A stretch of DNA of 64,000 bases from Asaia bogorensis (lineage in GTDB: Bacteria > Pseudomonadota > Alphaproteobacteria > Reyranellales > Reyranellaceae), in assembly GCA_945889625.1 (NCBI GenBank), contig CAMDCE010000026.1:1-64000 (forward strand), in the 5' to 3' direction. Both the position numbers and the translations under genes were made by a program. Position 1 is the first letter of the stretch, and every line of letters begins with the position of its first letter. The notes under the pieces were generated by a model. That model worked only from the letters and a program-made list of their open reading frames with translations, was not told where the DNA came from and searched no databases. Positions 19,139 through 27,845 of this stretch are shown here, in pieces.

Positions 19139-20310
19139 TGACTGCGTCGCAGCCTTTGGTCGGCAACTGGAGCTATCCCACGTCGATCCGCTTCGGTGCC
19201 GGCCGCATCCGTGAACTGCCTGAGGCCTGCAAGGCCGTTGGCCTCAAGCGGCCGCTGCTGGTCACCGATCCCGGTCTGGCCAGGCTGCCGATGATTGCCG
19301 ATGCCCTGGTGGCGTTGCGTAAGGCTGGACTCGAAGTAGCCTTGTTCAGCGACGTGAAACCCAATCCCATCGCCAGCAACGTCGAATCGGGCGTGGCGGT
19401 ACTGCGCGCCGGCAAGCATGACGGCGTGATCGCCTGGGGCGGCGGCTCGGGCATCGATGCCGCCAAGGCGATCGCCTTCATGGCCGGCCAGACGCGGCCG
19501 ATGTGGGATTTCGAGGATATCGGCGACTGGTGGACGCGCGCCAATCCCGCCGGGATCTTTCCCTCGATCGCCGTGCCCACGACCGCGGGCACCGGATCGG
19601 AGACCGGTCGCGCCTCGGTGATCACAAACGAGGAGACTCACACCAAGAAGGTGATCTTCCATCCCAGGATGATGCCTGCCATCGTCATCGCCGATCCTGA
19701 ACTGACGGTCGGCCTGCCGCCCAGGCTGACGGCTGGCACCGGCATGGATGCCTTCATCCACTGCCTCGAGGCCTATTGCGCACCGGGCTATCACCCTTAC
19801 GCCGAGGGCATTGCCGTCGAGGGCATGCGGCTGGTGAAGGAGAACCTGCTGCGCGCGGTCAAGGACGGCAGGGACCTCGAAGCCCGCGGCCACATGCTGG
19901 CGGCCTCGCAGATGGGCTCCACGGCCTTCCAGAAGGGGCTGGGGGCCATTCATTCGCTGTCCCACCCCGTCGGATCGACGCTCGACACGCACCACGGCCT
20001 GACCAACGCCGTCGCCATGCCCTATGTGCTGAAATTCAATCGCCCGGCGATCGACAACAAGATCGTGCGGCTGTCACGCTGGCTCGGCCTGCGCAACCCC
20101 ACCTTCGACGGGTTCATGGAATGGACGCTGGAAATCCGCCGAGAGATCGGCATCCCGCACACGCTGGCCGAGCTCGGGGTCAAGGTCGAGCATCTCGACA
20201 AGTTCTCCGAGATGGCCGCGGTCGATCCGACGGCCGGCGGCAATCCGGTGAAAGCGGGCGTCCCGGAAATGCGCAAGATGTACGACGCGGCCCTCGCCGG
20301 TCGCCTCTGA
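19138..20310 (+). CDS. Iron-containing (group III) alcohol dehydrogenase
   Basis: Start ATG 19138 overlaps the previous stop (TGATG); a longer open frame exists but runs through that gene. The 390-residue protein has the NAD-binding GGGSGIDAAKA, PTTAGTGSETG, and the metal-ligand segments DAFIHCLEAY and GLGAIHSLSHPVGS, then DTHHGLTNAV. Asp and three His residues are in place, so it should be active. It oxidises an alcohol or reduces an aldehyde/semialdehyde arising from the neighbouring amine-handling steps. Two bases separate it from the next gene. Confidence 0.88.
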   Translation: MTASQPLVGNWSYPTSIRFGAGRIRELPEACKAVGLKRPLLVTDPGLARLPMIADALVALRKAGLEVALFSDVKPNPIASNVESGVAVLRAGKHDGVIAWGGGSGIDAAKAIAFMAGQTRPMWDFEDIGDWWTRANPAGIFPSIAVPTTAGTGSETGRASVITNEETHTKKVIFHPRMMPAIVIADPELTVGLPPRLTAGTGMDAFIHCLEAYCAPGYHPYAEGIAVEGMRLVKENLLRAVKDGRDLEARGHMLAASQMGSTAFQKGLGAIHSLSHPVGSTLDTHHGLTNAVAMPYVLKFNRPAIDNKIVRLSRWLGLRNPTFDGFMEWTLEIRREIGIPHTLAELGVKVEHLDKFSEMAAVDPTAGGNPVKAGVPEMRKMYDAALAGRL

Positions 20311-20311
20311 C

Positions 20312-22765
20312 ATGGCGGCCAATTTCCCCACCCAGGCACGGGTCGTCATCATCGGTGGCGGCATCATGGGCTGCTCGACGGCCTATCATCTGGCCAGGAA
20401 CGGCTGGAAGGACGTGGTCCTGCTGGAGCAGGGCAGGCTGAGCGGCGGCACGACGTGGCACGCCGCGGGCCTCGTTGGCCAACTGCGCAGCTACCAGAAC
20501 CTGACGCGGCTGATCCGCTACAGCACCGAGCTCTACTCGAAACTCGAGGCCGAGACGGGCCTGGCGACCGGCTGGAAGCAGTGTGGCTCGCTGTCGGTGG
20601 CGCGTACCGAGGAGCGCATGACGCTGCTGCGCCGCTCGGCCGCCATGGCCAACGCGCAGAACGTGGCGTGCGAGGAGCTGACGCCCAGGCAGGCCGGCGA
20701 GAAGTATCCGATCATGCGCACCGACGACCTGGTGGGCGCCGTCTGGCTGCCGGGCGACGGCAAGGCGAACCCGGCCGATATCACCCAGGCGCTGGCCAGG
20801 GGCGCGCGCAACGGCGGTGTGCGCATCTTCGAGAAGACGCGGGTCACCAGGATCGGCACCAAGGATGGCCGCGTGACAGGCGTGCAAACCACGGAAGGCC
20901 CGGTCACGGCCGAGATCGTGGTCAATTGTGCCGGCCAATGGGCGCGCCAGGTCGGGCGCATGGTCGGCGTTACGGTGCCGCTCTATTCCTGCGAGCACAT
21001 GTACATCGTCACCGAGAAGATGGAGAACGTGCCGCGCGACCTGCCGGTGATGCGCGATCCCGACGGCTACATCTACTTCAAGGAGGAGGTCGGCGGCCTG
21101 TTGATGGGTGGCTTCGAGCCCGAGGCCAAGCCGTGGAACAAGGACGTCATCCCCGACGATTTCGAGTTCGGCATGCTGCCGGACGACTGGGACCAGTTCC
21201 AGATCCTGATGGACAACGCCCTGATCCGCGTCCCGGCGCTCGAGAAGACCGGCATCAAGACCTTCATGAACGGCCCGGAAAGCTTTACGCCGGATCTCAA
21301 CTACATCCTGGGCGAGGCGCCGCAGCTCAAGGGCTTTTTCGTCGGCGCGGGATTCAACTCGATGGGCATCGCGAGTTCGGGCGGCGCCGGCATGGCGCTG
21401 GCCGAATGGATCATCGCCGGCGAGCCGACACTCGATCTCTGGCCGGTCGACATTCGCCGCTTCGCCGGCTTTCATGGCAACGACGCCTGGCTGCGCGACC
21501 GCGTCGCCGAGACGCTGGGGCTGCACTACAAGATGCCGTGGCCGCAGCGCGAGAACGAAAGCGGCCGGCCGTTCCGCCGTTCGCCGCTTTACGATCGGCT
21601 CAAGGCCCGCGGCGGCTGGTTCGGCAACAAGATGGGCTGGGACCGTCCCAACTGGTTCGCCGGCGTCGGCAAGACGCCCGACATGCAGTATGGCTGGGGT
21701 CGCAGCGCCTGGTTCGATGCGGTCGCCGCCGAGCATCGCGCCACGCGGGAGGCCGTCACGGTGGTCGACGAGACCTCGTTCGGCAAATTTCTGGTGCAGG
21801 GTCGTGACGCCGAGGCCGCGCTTCAGCGCCTTTGTACCAACGACATTGCCGTACCGGTGGGCCGCACCGTCTATACTGGCCTGCTGAACGAGCGCGGCAC
21901 CTACGAAAGCGATCTTACGCTAGCGAGGCTCGCGCGAGACAAGTTCATGGTCATCACAGGTTCGGCGCAGGTGACGCGAGACGCCGACTGGATTGGTCGT
22001 CATATCGCCGAAGACGCGCATGTGACGCTGACCGACGTGACGGGCGGCTGGACGGTGCTGTCGGTGATGGGACCAAACAGCCGCGCGCTCTTGCAGAGAG
22101 TGAGCAAGGCCGACTTCTCCAACGAGGCCTTTCCCTTCGCCACCATCCGGGAGATCGGCGTCGGCTACGCTACGGTGCTGGCGTCGCGGCGCACCTACAT
22201 GGGCGAGCTGGGCTGGGAACTCTACACGCCGGCTGAGTTCGCCGTAACGGTGTTCGAGACCCTGCATGCGGCGGGCGGCGAGTTCGGCCTGCGCGATGCC
22301 GGCTACTACGCCGTCGAATCGTTACGCCTGGAGAAGGCCTACCGGGCCTGGGGCCGCGAGCTGACGCCCGACGACACGCCGTGGCAGGCCGGCCTCGGCT
22401 GGGCGGTGAAGCTCGACAAACCCAGCGGCTTCATGGGTCGCCAGGCGCTGATCGACGCCAAGGCCAGGCCACTGGCGCGCCGCCTGGTGTCGGTGGTGCT
22501 GGAAGACCGCGAGCCGCTGCTGTGGGGAGCCGAGACGCTGCTGCGCGACGGCAAACCGGTGGGCGATCTCACCTCGGCGGGCTACGGCCACACGATCGGC
22601 GCGTCGGTCGGTCTGGGCTACGTGCGCCGCGACGACGGATTGGCGATCGATGCGGCATGGCTGGAGGGCGGCCTCTTCGAAGTCGATCTCGCCGGCGTGA
22701 GGCTCAAGGCCAAGGTGTCGTTTAGGGCGCCTTACGACCCTGCCGGGGCACGCATCAAAGGCTGA
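20312..22765 (+). CDS. Dimethylglycine/sarcosine dehydrogenase-like flavoprotein with GcvT domain (copy 1)
   Basis: 817 residues. An N-terminal FAD-binding DAO domain (VVIIGGGIMGCSTAYHLA) has TTWHAAGL with His50, at the covalent FAD attachment site of dimethylglycine dehydrogenase. The C-terminal half (about 430-810) is a FAO_M linker plus GcvT folate-binding domain. It oxidatively removes N-methyl groups and passes formaldehyde to tetrahydrofolate. Last gene of the run beginning at hyuA; its final 34 bases overlap the end of the convergent Na/Pi transporter gene. A paralogue with the same layout is at 36955-39399. Confidence 0.88.
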   Translation: MAANFPTQARVVIIGGGIMGCSTAYHLARNGWKDVVLLEQGRLSGGTTWHAAGLVGQLRSYQNLTRLIRYSTELYSKLEAETGLATGWKQCGSLSVARTEERMTLLRRSAAMANAQNVACEELTPRQAGEKYPIMRTDDLVGAVWLPGDGKANPADITQALARGARNGGVRIFEKTRVTRIGTKDGRVTGVQTTEGPVTAEIVVNCAGQWARQVGRMVGVTVPLYSCEHMYIVTEKMENVPRDLPVMRDPDGYIYFKEEVGGLLMGGFEPEAKPWNKDVIPDDFEFGMLPDDWDQFQILMDNALIRVPALEKTGIKTFMNGPESFTPDLNYILGEAPQLKGFFVGAGFNSMGIASSGGAGMALAEWIIAGEPTLDLWPVDIRRFAGFHGNDAWLRDRVAETLGLHYKMPWPQRENESGRPFRRSPLYDRLKARGGWFGNKMGWDRPNWFAGVGKTPDMQYGWGRSAWFDAVAAEHRATREAVTVVDETSFGKFLVQGRDAEAALQRLCTNDIAVPVGRTVYTGLLNERGTYESDLTLARLARDKFMVITGSAQVTRDADWIGRHIAEDAHVTLTDVTGGWTVLSVMGPNSRALLQRVSKADFSNEAFPFATIREIGVGYATVLASRRTYMGELGWELYTPAEFAVTVFETLHAAGGEFGLRDAGYYAVESLRLEKAYRAWGRELTPDDTPWQAGLGWAVKLDKPSGFMGRQALIDAKARPLARRLVSVVLEDREPLLWGAETLLRDGKPVGDLTSAGYGHTIGASVGLGYVRRDDGLAIDAAWLEGGLFEVDLAGVRLKAKVSFRAPYDPAGARIKG

Positions 22766-24411
22766 GACGTCTTCAGCCTTGTGTCGGCCAGTTCGCCGGC
22801 GGCCTCGAGGATGGGATAGGCCACCGAGGCGAGGTGGCCGTTGATGCGCTTGAGATCGCGGATCACGTCCATGTGGATCGCGCTGGTCTCGATCGATTCC
22901 GTCCTGCCTTCACGCAGGCGCGCGAAGTGGCTGTCGGCGGCCTTGGCCTCGGCCTCGCGCATGGCGGTCTTTTCGGCCACCAGCCGGCGAGCCAGCGCAA
23001 TGTCGCGCGTGGTGAAGACGTTCAGCGCCAGCCGCAGGTTCTCCAACACCAGGGCATGGAACGCCCGCAGCTCGGCCATGCCCTCGGGCGAGAAGGCGTA
23101 GCGGTTCCTGATCTTCTTGGCCGCGAGCTCCATCAGGTTCTTGTCGACGATATCGCCGATATGCTCGAGGTTCGTCGTGAAGGTGAGGATCTCGATATAG
23201 CGCCTGCCGTCGTCCTCGCCGAGCTCGGTGCGCGAGGTCTGGATGAGATAGAGCTTGATCGCCTCGTAGAGACGGTCGACGGCGTCGTCGGCATCCTCGA
23301 TCGCCTTTACCGCCCTGGGGTCGTTGCGCTCGAAGACGTCGATGGTCCGGCGCAGCATGTCGGCGACGCGATCGCCGAGGTTCAGCGTCTCGCGCAGCGC
23401 GCAGCCCAGCGCCTCGGCGGGCGAATCGAGCACGTTGGGGTCGAGATGGCGCGGCTTGCCGGGATCGTCGGTCACCGGCCTGTCGGGCAGCAGGCGGCGG
23501 CACAGCCAGGCCACCACGTCGACCAGCGGCAGGAAGACGAGAGCCGCGACGATGTTGAAGAACGTGTGGAAGTTCACCGGCAGGCGCGTCGCCGAGGCAT
23601 CGACCAGCGCCAGCCACTCGACGGCCGGGCCGAGGAAGGGTAGCAGCGCCACGCCGATGATGGCGCGGGTCAGCAGGTTGGCCAACGGCACGCGGCGCGC
23701 CTCGACGTCGGCGCCCGACTGCGCCATGTAGGGCGCCAGCGCGCCGCCGATATTGGCGCCGATCACCAGGGCGAGGGCGAGCCGGGGCTCGATCAGGCCG
23801 CTGCCGGCGAACGACATCACCAGCAGCACGATCGACAGGCTCGAATGCACGAACCAGGTCGCCAGCGTGGCGACGATGACGGCGATCACATATTCGTCCT
23901 GCAGCCCCTGCAGCATGGCCATGAAGGCCGGTGCGCTGCGCAGCGGCTGGGTGGCGAGCGCCAGCAGCTTCAGCGACAGCAGCATCAGGCCGAGCCCGAT
24001 GGCGACCCGGCCGAGGTGGCGCGGCTTGTCGGCTTCGCTCGACAGGAAGGTGATGACGCCGGCGCCGATCAGCAGCGGCGAGGCCCAGCCGAGGTCGAAG
24101 GACAGGACTTGGGCCGCAATCGTGGTGCCGATGTCGGCGCCCAGCATGACCGCGAAGGCGATCGACAGCGGAATCAGGCCGCGACCGGCAAAGGAGGAGA
24201 CCAGCAGCGAGGTGGCCGTGCTCGACTGCAGCAGGCCGGTGACGGCGATGCCGCCCAGGAAGGCGGTGAAGCGGTTGCGCGAGCAGGCGGAGATGGCGCG
24301 GCGAAGGGCGGCGCCAAAGGCACGCGTCAGCCCGGTGCGGACCATACGCACGCCCCACAGCAGCAGCGTCACGCTGCCCAGCACGTTCAGGACGGTCTCT
24401 ACGCCATGCAT
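22732..24411 (-). CDS. Na/Pi cotransporter family protein with C-terminal PhoU-like domain
   Basis: 559 residues. Two repeated Na_Pi_cotrans blocks in the N-terminal 310 residues carry the QSS motif (GLLQSSTATSLLVSSF) and the second repeat near FVHSSLSIVLLVMSF. A helical PhoU-like domain follows at about 340-540 (ETLNLGDRVADMLRRT, TNLEHIGDIVDKNLMELA). It resembles the YjbB/NptA group, which moves phosphate across the inner membrane. A near-consensus Pho box lies 33 bases upstream of the start, so it is likely induced on phosphate starvation. It stands next to phosphonate catabolic genes. The 3' end overlaps the convergent flavoprotein gene. Confidence 0.9.
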   Translation of the reverse strand: MHGVETVLNVLGSVTLLLWGVRMVRTGLTRAFGAALRRAISACSRNRFTAFLGGIAVTGLLQSSTATSLLVSSFAGRGLIPLSIAFAVMLGADIGTTIAAQVLSFDLGWASPLLIGAGVITFLSSEADKPRHLGRVAIGLGLMLLSLKLLALATQPLRSAPAFMAMLQGLQDEYVIAVIVATLATWFVHSSLSIVLLVMSFAGSGLIEPRLALALVIGANIGGALAPYMAQSGADVEARRVPLANLLTRAIIGVALLPFLGPAVEWLALVDASATRLPVNFHTFFNIVAALVFLPLVDVVAWLCRRLLPDRPVTDDPGKPRHLDPNVLDSPAEALGCALRETLNLGDRVADMLRRTIDVFERNDPRAVKAIEDADDAVDRLYEAIKLYLIQTSRTELGEDDGRRYIEILTFTTNLEHIGDIVDKNLMELAAKKIRNRYAFSPEGMAELRAFHALVLENLRLALNVFTTRDIALARRLVAEKTAMREAEAKAADSHFARLREGRTESIETSAIHMDVIRDLKRINGHLASVAYPILEAAGELADTRLKTSQPLMRAPAGS

Positions 24412-24443
24412 GATTTGCGAATCCTACGCCTCGCTGCCCGAAG

Positions 24444-24461
24444 GTTAAAGTTTTTTGACAG
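24444..24461 (-). promoter_or_regulatory. Putative Pho box
   Basis: On the minus strand the 18-mer CTGTCAAAAAACTTTAAC matches the PhoB consensus CTGTCATAAAACTGTCAC at 15 of 18 positions: two 7-base half sites 11 bases apart. It lies 33 bases before the start of the Na/Pi transporter and reads in its direction. A possible -10 (TAGGAT) is found a little over 10 bases downstream, as at PhoB-activated promoters. The match was scored by eye. Confidence 0.6.
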
Positions 24462-24466
24462 TTTCG

Positions 24467-25333
24467 TTACGATGCCAGTCGAGTCGCCTCCTCCATGAAG
24501 GCCCGCACCAGCGCGACGCGCCGGCGCTCCTGCAGGCAGACGGCATATTCGGCGACGTCGAGCTCACCGTCGGTGACGGCGATGCGGCGGAAGCGGCGGT
24601 CGTCGCCCAGTTCGCTGGCGAACACCGCGCCGACGCCGAAGCCTGCCGCCACCGCCTCGCGCACACCCTCGCGGGTTTGCACCTCGACGATGGCGCGCGG
24701 TCTGATGTCGGCGGCGGCCATTGCCTGTTCAAGGACCTCCCGGGTGATCGAGCCGCGCTCGCGCAACACCAGTTCCTGGTCGGCGAGCGCCGCCAAGGCG
24801 GCGCGGCCGCTGCGGGCGAGCGGATGACGCGCCGGCGCGAACAGGACCACCCGGTCGGTGCGCAGGCGTAGTGCGTGCAGGCGCGGGTCGGAGATGCTCT
24901 TGGCCATCACCGCGACATCGGCCTCATGGCGCAGCAGGCGCTCCAGCACGATCGCGGAATTGTCGATCGAGAGCGCGAAGGTGAGCGACCCCGCGCGCTT
25001 CTTGAGCGCCGCCATGATGGGCACGACGTGGTGGGCGCTGTCGGCGGCGATGCGGAGGTGGCCCCGGGTCAGGGTCTGCTCGCCGGCGAGCAGCGCCTGT
25101 GCCTCGTCCTGCAGGGCAAACAGCCGGGAGGTCACTCCCTGGAGCTGCCGGCCGGTTTCGGTAGGGGTGACGGAGCGGCCGCGGCGGTCGAACAGGCGCA
25201 CGCCATAGGCCTTCTCCAGGGCCGTCACCTGGCCCGACAGGTTGGGCTGGCTGAGGCCGGAGGACCGGGCGGCGGCCGAGAACGAGCCCTGTTCGGCCAC
25301 CAGATGGAAGGCGCGGAGCTGGCTGGGTGTCAT
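24467..25333 (-). CDS. LysR-family transcriptional regulator, probable regulator of phnWAY
   Basis: 288 residues. The N-terminal winged helix-turn-helix (MTPSQLRAFHLVAEQGSFSA, then LSQPNLSGQVTALE) is followed by a LysR substrate-binding domain from about residue 90. It is divergent from phnW with 73 bases between the starts, the classic layout of a LysR regulator and its target. The probable inducer is 2-aminoethylphosphonate or a breakdown product, inferred from context only. Confidence 0.88.
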   Translation of the reverse strand: MTPSQLRAFHLVAEQGSFSAAARSSGLSQPNLSGQVTALEKAYGVRLFDRRGRSVTPTETGRQLQGVTSRLFALQDEAQALLAGEQTLTRGHLRIAADSAHHVVPIMAALKKRAGSLTFALSIDNSAIVLERLLRHEADVAVMAKSISDPRLHALRLRTDRVVLFAPARHPLARSGRAALAALADQELVLRERGSITREVLEQAMAAADIRPRAIVEVQTREGVREAVAAGFGVGAVFASELGDDRRFRRIAVTDGELDVAEYAVCLQERRRVALVRAFMEEATRLAS

Positions 25334-25406
25334 ATCAATGAAACCGATAGATCACATAGGGATTATATACTGGACGGATAGGGGATGCGAGACGATCATT
25401 CGCGAC
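25334..25406. promoter_or_regulatory. Divergent lysR-phnW control region
   Basis: In the minus direction there is a consensus -10 TATAAT (25364-25369) without a good -35. In the plus direction TATACT (25368-25373) can act as a -10 for phnW, again without a clear -35. The two -10 elements overlap, so transcription in the two directions would be mutually exclusive; absence of -35 boxes fits activator dependence. The AT-rich stretch is the natural place for a LysR-type operator. Confidence 0.5.
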
Positions 25407-26561
25407 ATGCCAAAGACCCGACCTGCCGCTTCCGAAACCGGCGATCCGCTGCTGCTGACGCCTGGCCCGCTCACTACCTCAGCCACGGTCAAGCAGGCCA
25501 TGGTCCACGACTGGGGCTCGCGCGATGCCGAGTTCCTGCGCATCAACAAGATGGTGCTCGACAGGATCGTCGAATTGGCCGGCGGCCAGGGTACGCACGT
25601 GACGGTCCCAGTGCAGGGCTCGGGCACCTTCGCCGTCGAGGCGATGATCACGTCTTTCGTGCCGAGGACCGGCAAGCTGCTGGTGCTGATCAACGGCGCC
25701 TACGGCCAGCGCGCCAATAAGATCGCCGAGATCGCCGGCCGCGCCGTCATCCCCTACGAGACGGCCGAGGACACCCCCCCCGATCTCGGCAAGCTCGAGG
25801 CGCTGCTGGCGGGCGACAAGGCCATCACCCACGTCTTCGCCGTCCATTGCGAGACCACTTCTGGCGTCCTGAATCCGATCGGCGAGATTGCCGCGCTCGT
25901 CGCCAAGCTAGGTCGCCGCCTGCTCGTCGACTCCATGAGCGCTTTCGGCGCGCTGGAGATCGATGCCCGCAAGATCCCCTACGACGCGCTGGCTGCATCC
26001 TCAAACAAGTGCCTGGAAGGCGTGCCGGGTCTGGGTTTCGTGGTGTGCCGCAACACTGCACTCGCCGAGTGCAAGGGCAACGCCACCACGCTGGTGCTCG
26101 ACCTGTTCGACCAGGCCGAGGGCTTCGCCAGGACCGGCCAATGGCGCTTCACGCCACCCATCCATGTCATCGTGGCGCTGGGCAAGGCGATCGAGGAGCA
26201 CGCGGCCGAAGGCGGCGTGGCGGGGCGCGGCAAGCGCTACCGCGAGAATGCCAAAGTGCTGATCGACGGCATGCGCGCCATGGGCTTCCGCACGCTGCTG
26301 CCAGAGAAGCTGCAGGCGCCGATCATCGTCACCTTCCACATGCCGACCGACCCCAAGTTCCTCTTCCAGCGCTTCTATGACGGGCTGAAGGACCGCGGCT
26401 ATGTGATCTATCCCGGCAAGCTCACCGTGGCGGATTCCTTCCGCATGGGCTGCATCGGGCGTCTCTATCCCGAGCATATGAAGGGCGCCCTTGCCGCCGT
26501 GCGCGAGGTGCTGGACGAATTGCGCGTATCCAACGGCGGCCCGGCACTGGCCGCCGAGTAG
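25407..26561 (+). CDS. phnW: 2-Aminoethylphosphonate-pyruvate transaminase
   Basis: Start ATG 25407; the frame is open back to 25242, but only through the lysR gene and with no further Met close by. The 384-residue class V aminotransferase has LLTPGPLTTS at the N-terminus, HDWGSRDAEF, VQGSGTFAVEAM, VDSMSAFGA and the PLP Lys201 in ASSNKCLEGVPG, all typical of PhnW. It converts 2-aminoethylphosphonate plus pyruvate to phosphonoacetaldehyde plus alanine in the cytoplasm. It is followed by phnA and phnY rather than phnX, so the aldehyde is oxidised, not cleaved directly. Confidence 0.93.
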   Translation: MPKTRPAASETGDPLLLTPGPLTTSATVKQAMVHDWGSRDAEFLRINKMVLDRIVELAGGQGTHVTVPVQGSGTFAVEAMITSFVPRTGKLLVLINGAYGQRANKIAEIAGRAVIPYETAEDTPPDLGKLEALLAGDKAITHVFAVHCETTSGVLNPIGEIAALVAKLGRRLLVDSMSAFGALEIDARKIPYDALAASSNKCLEGVPGLGFVVCRNTALAECKGNATTLVLDLFDQAEGFARTGQWRFTPPIHVIVALGKAIEEHAAEGGVAGRGKRYRENAKVLIDGMRAMGFRTLLPEKLQAPIIVTFHMPTDPKFLFQRFYDGLKDRGYVIYPGKLTVADSFRMGCIGRLYPEHMKGALAAVREVLDELRVSNGGPALAAE

Positions 26562-26573
26562 GGGATCACGATC

Positions 26574-27836
26574 ATGGCACCCGACAGCATCAACACGACC
26601 GGCGGAGAGATCGCCGTCAACGGCCGGCGCTACCGGCTCCCCAAGCGCCCCACGGTCGTCGTCTGCATCGACGGTTCCGAACCCGGCTACATCGAGGCCG
26701 CCGTCGACGCCGGCCGTGCGCCGTGGTTCACCAAGGTGCTCAAGGGCGGCACCAACCTGATCGGCGACTGCGTGGTGCCGTCCTTCACCAATCCCAACAA
26801 TCTCTCGATCGTCACCGGCCAGCCGCCGGCCGTGCACGGCATTTGCGGCAACTACTTCCTCGATCCCGACACCGGGAAAGAGGTGATGATGAACGATCCG
26901 AAGTTCCTGCGCGTCGAGACGCTGTTTCCGGCCTTCCAGCGCGCCGGCCTGCGCATCGCCGTGATCACCGCCAAGGACAAGCTGCGCGGCCTCCTGGGCA
27001 AGGGCCTGACCCTGGCGCCGGGCAAGGCCTGCAGCTTCTCTTCGGAGAAGTCGGACAAAGCGAGCCTCGCCGAAAACGGCATCGACAACGTCAACGCCCT
27101 GGTCGGCATGCCCGTGCCCGACGTCTACAGCGCCGGACTCTCGGAGTTCGTCTTCGCCGCCGGCGTCAGGCTGATGGAGCGCGACCGGCCGGAGATCATG
27201 TATCTGTCGACCACCGACTACATTCAGCACAAGCACGCGCCCGGCACGCCGGTGGCCAACGACTTCTACGCCATGATGGACGGCTACATGGCCAGGCTCG
27301 ACGCCATGGGCTGCACGATCGTGTTGACGGCGGACCACGGCATGAATGCCAAGTTCGGGAAAGACGGCCAGCCCGACGTCATCTACCTGCAGGATTTGTT
27401 CGATAAATGGCTGGGCAAGGCCAGGGCCCGCGTCATCCTGCCGATCACCGATCCCTACGTCGTCCATCACGGCGCGCTGGGATCCTTCGCGGTCGTCTAC
27501 CTGCCGGCTGGCGCCTCGCACACCGAGTGGGCCGCCAGGTTGAAGGCGCTGCCGGGCATCGAGGCGGCGCTGACCAGGGAAGAGGCGGCGCAGCGCTACG
27601 AGCTGCCGGCCGATCGGCTGGGCGATCTCGTCGTCGTCTCGACCAAGCACAAGGTGCTGGGCACCTCGGCGGCGCGCCACGACCTGTCGGGCCTCACCGA
27701 GCCCCTGCGCAGCCATGGCGGCACGAGCGAGCAGAAGGTGCCGCTGATCTGCAATGCCCCGCTCGCCAACCCGGCGGCATCGCGTCGCTGGCGCAATTTC
27801 GACGCCTTCGACATCGCCCTCAACCTCGTCGCCTGA
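26574..27836 (+). CDS. phnA: Phosphonoacetate hydrolase
   Basis: 420-residue member of the alkaline phosphatase/nucleotide pyrophosphatase superfamily. First metal Asp in VVVCIDGSEPGY; nucleophile Thr72 in VVPSFTNPNNLSIVTG; later metal ligands in STTDYIQHKHAPG and LTADHGMNAKFG; and a conserved C-terminal His in PLRSHGGTSEQ. It cleaves phosphonoacetate to acetate and phosphate. It stands 12 bases after phnW and 9 before phnY, so a three-gene operon is likely. Confidence 0.92.
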   Translation: MAPDSINTTGGEIAVNGRRYRLPKRPTVVVCIDGSEPGYIEAAVDAGRAPWFTKVLKGGTNLIGDCVVPSFTNPNNLSIVTGQPPAVHGICGNYFLDPDTGKEVMMNDPKFLRVETLFPAFQRAGLRIAVITAKDKLRGLLGKGLTLAPGKACSFSSEKSDKASLAENGIDNVNALVGMPVPDVYSAGLSEFVFAAGVRLMERDRPEIMYLSTTDYIQHKHAPGTPVANDFYAMMDGYMARLDAMGCTIVLTADHGMNAKFGKDGQPDVIYLQDLFDKWLGKARARVILPITDPYVVHHGALGSFAVVYLPAGASHTEWAARLKALPGIEAALTREEAAQRYELPADRLGDLVVVSTKHKVLGTSAARHDLSGLTEPLRSHGGTSEQKVPLICNAPLANPAASRRWRNFDAFDIALNLVA

Positions 27837-27845
27837 GAGAGCTCC

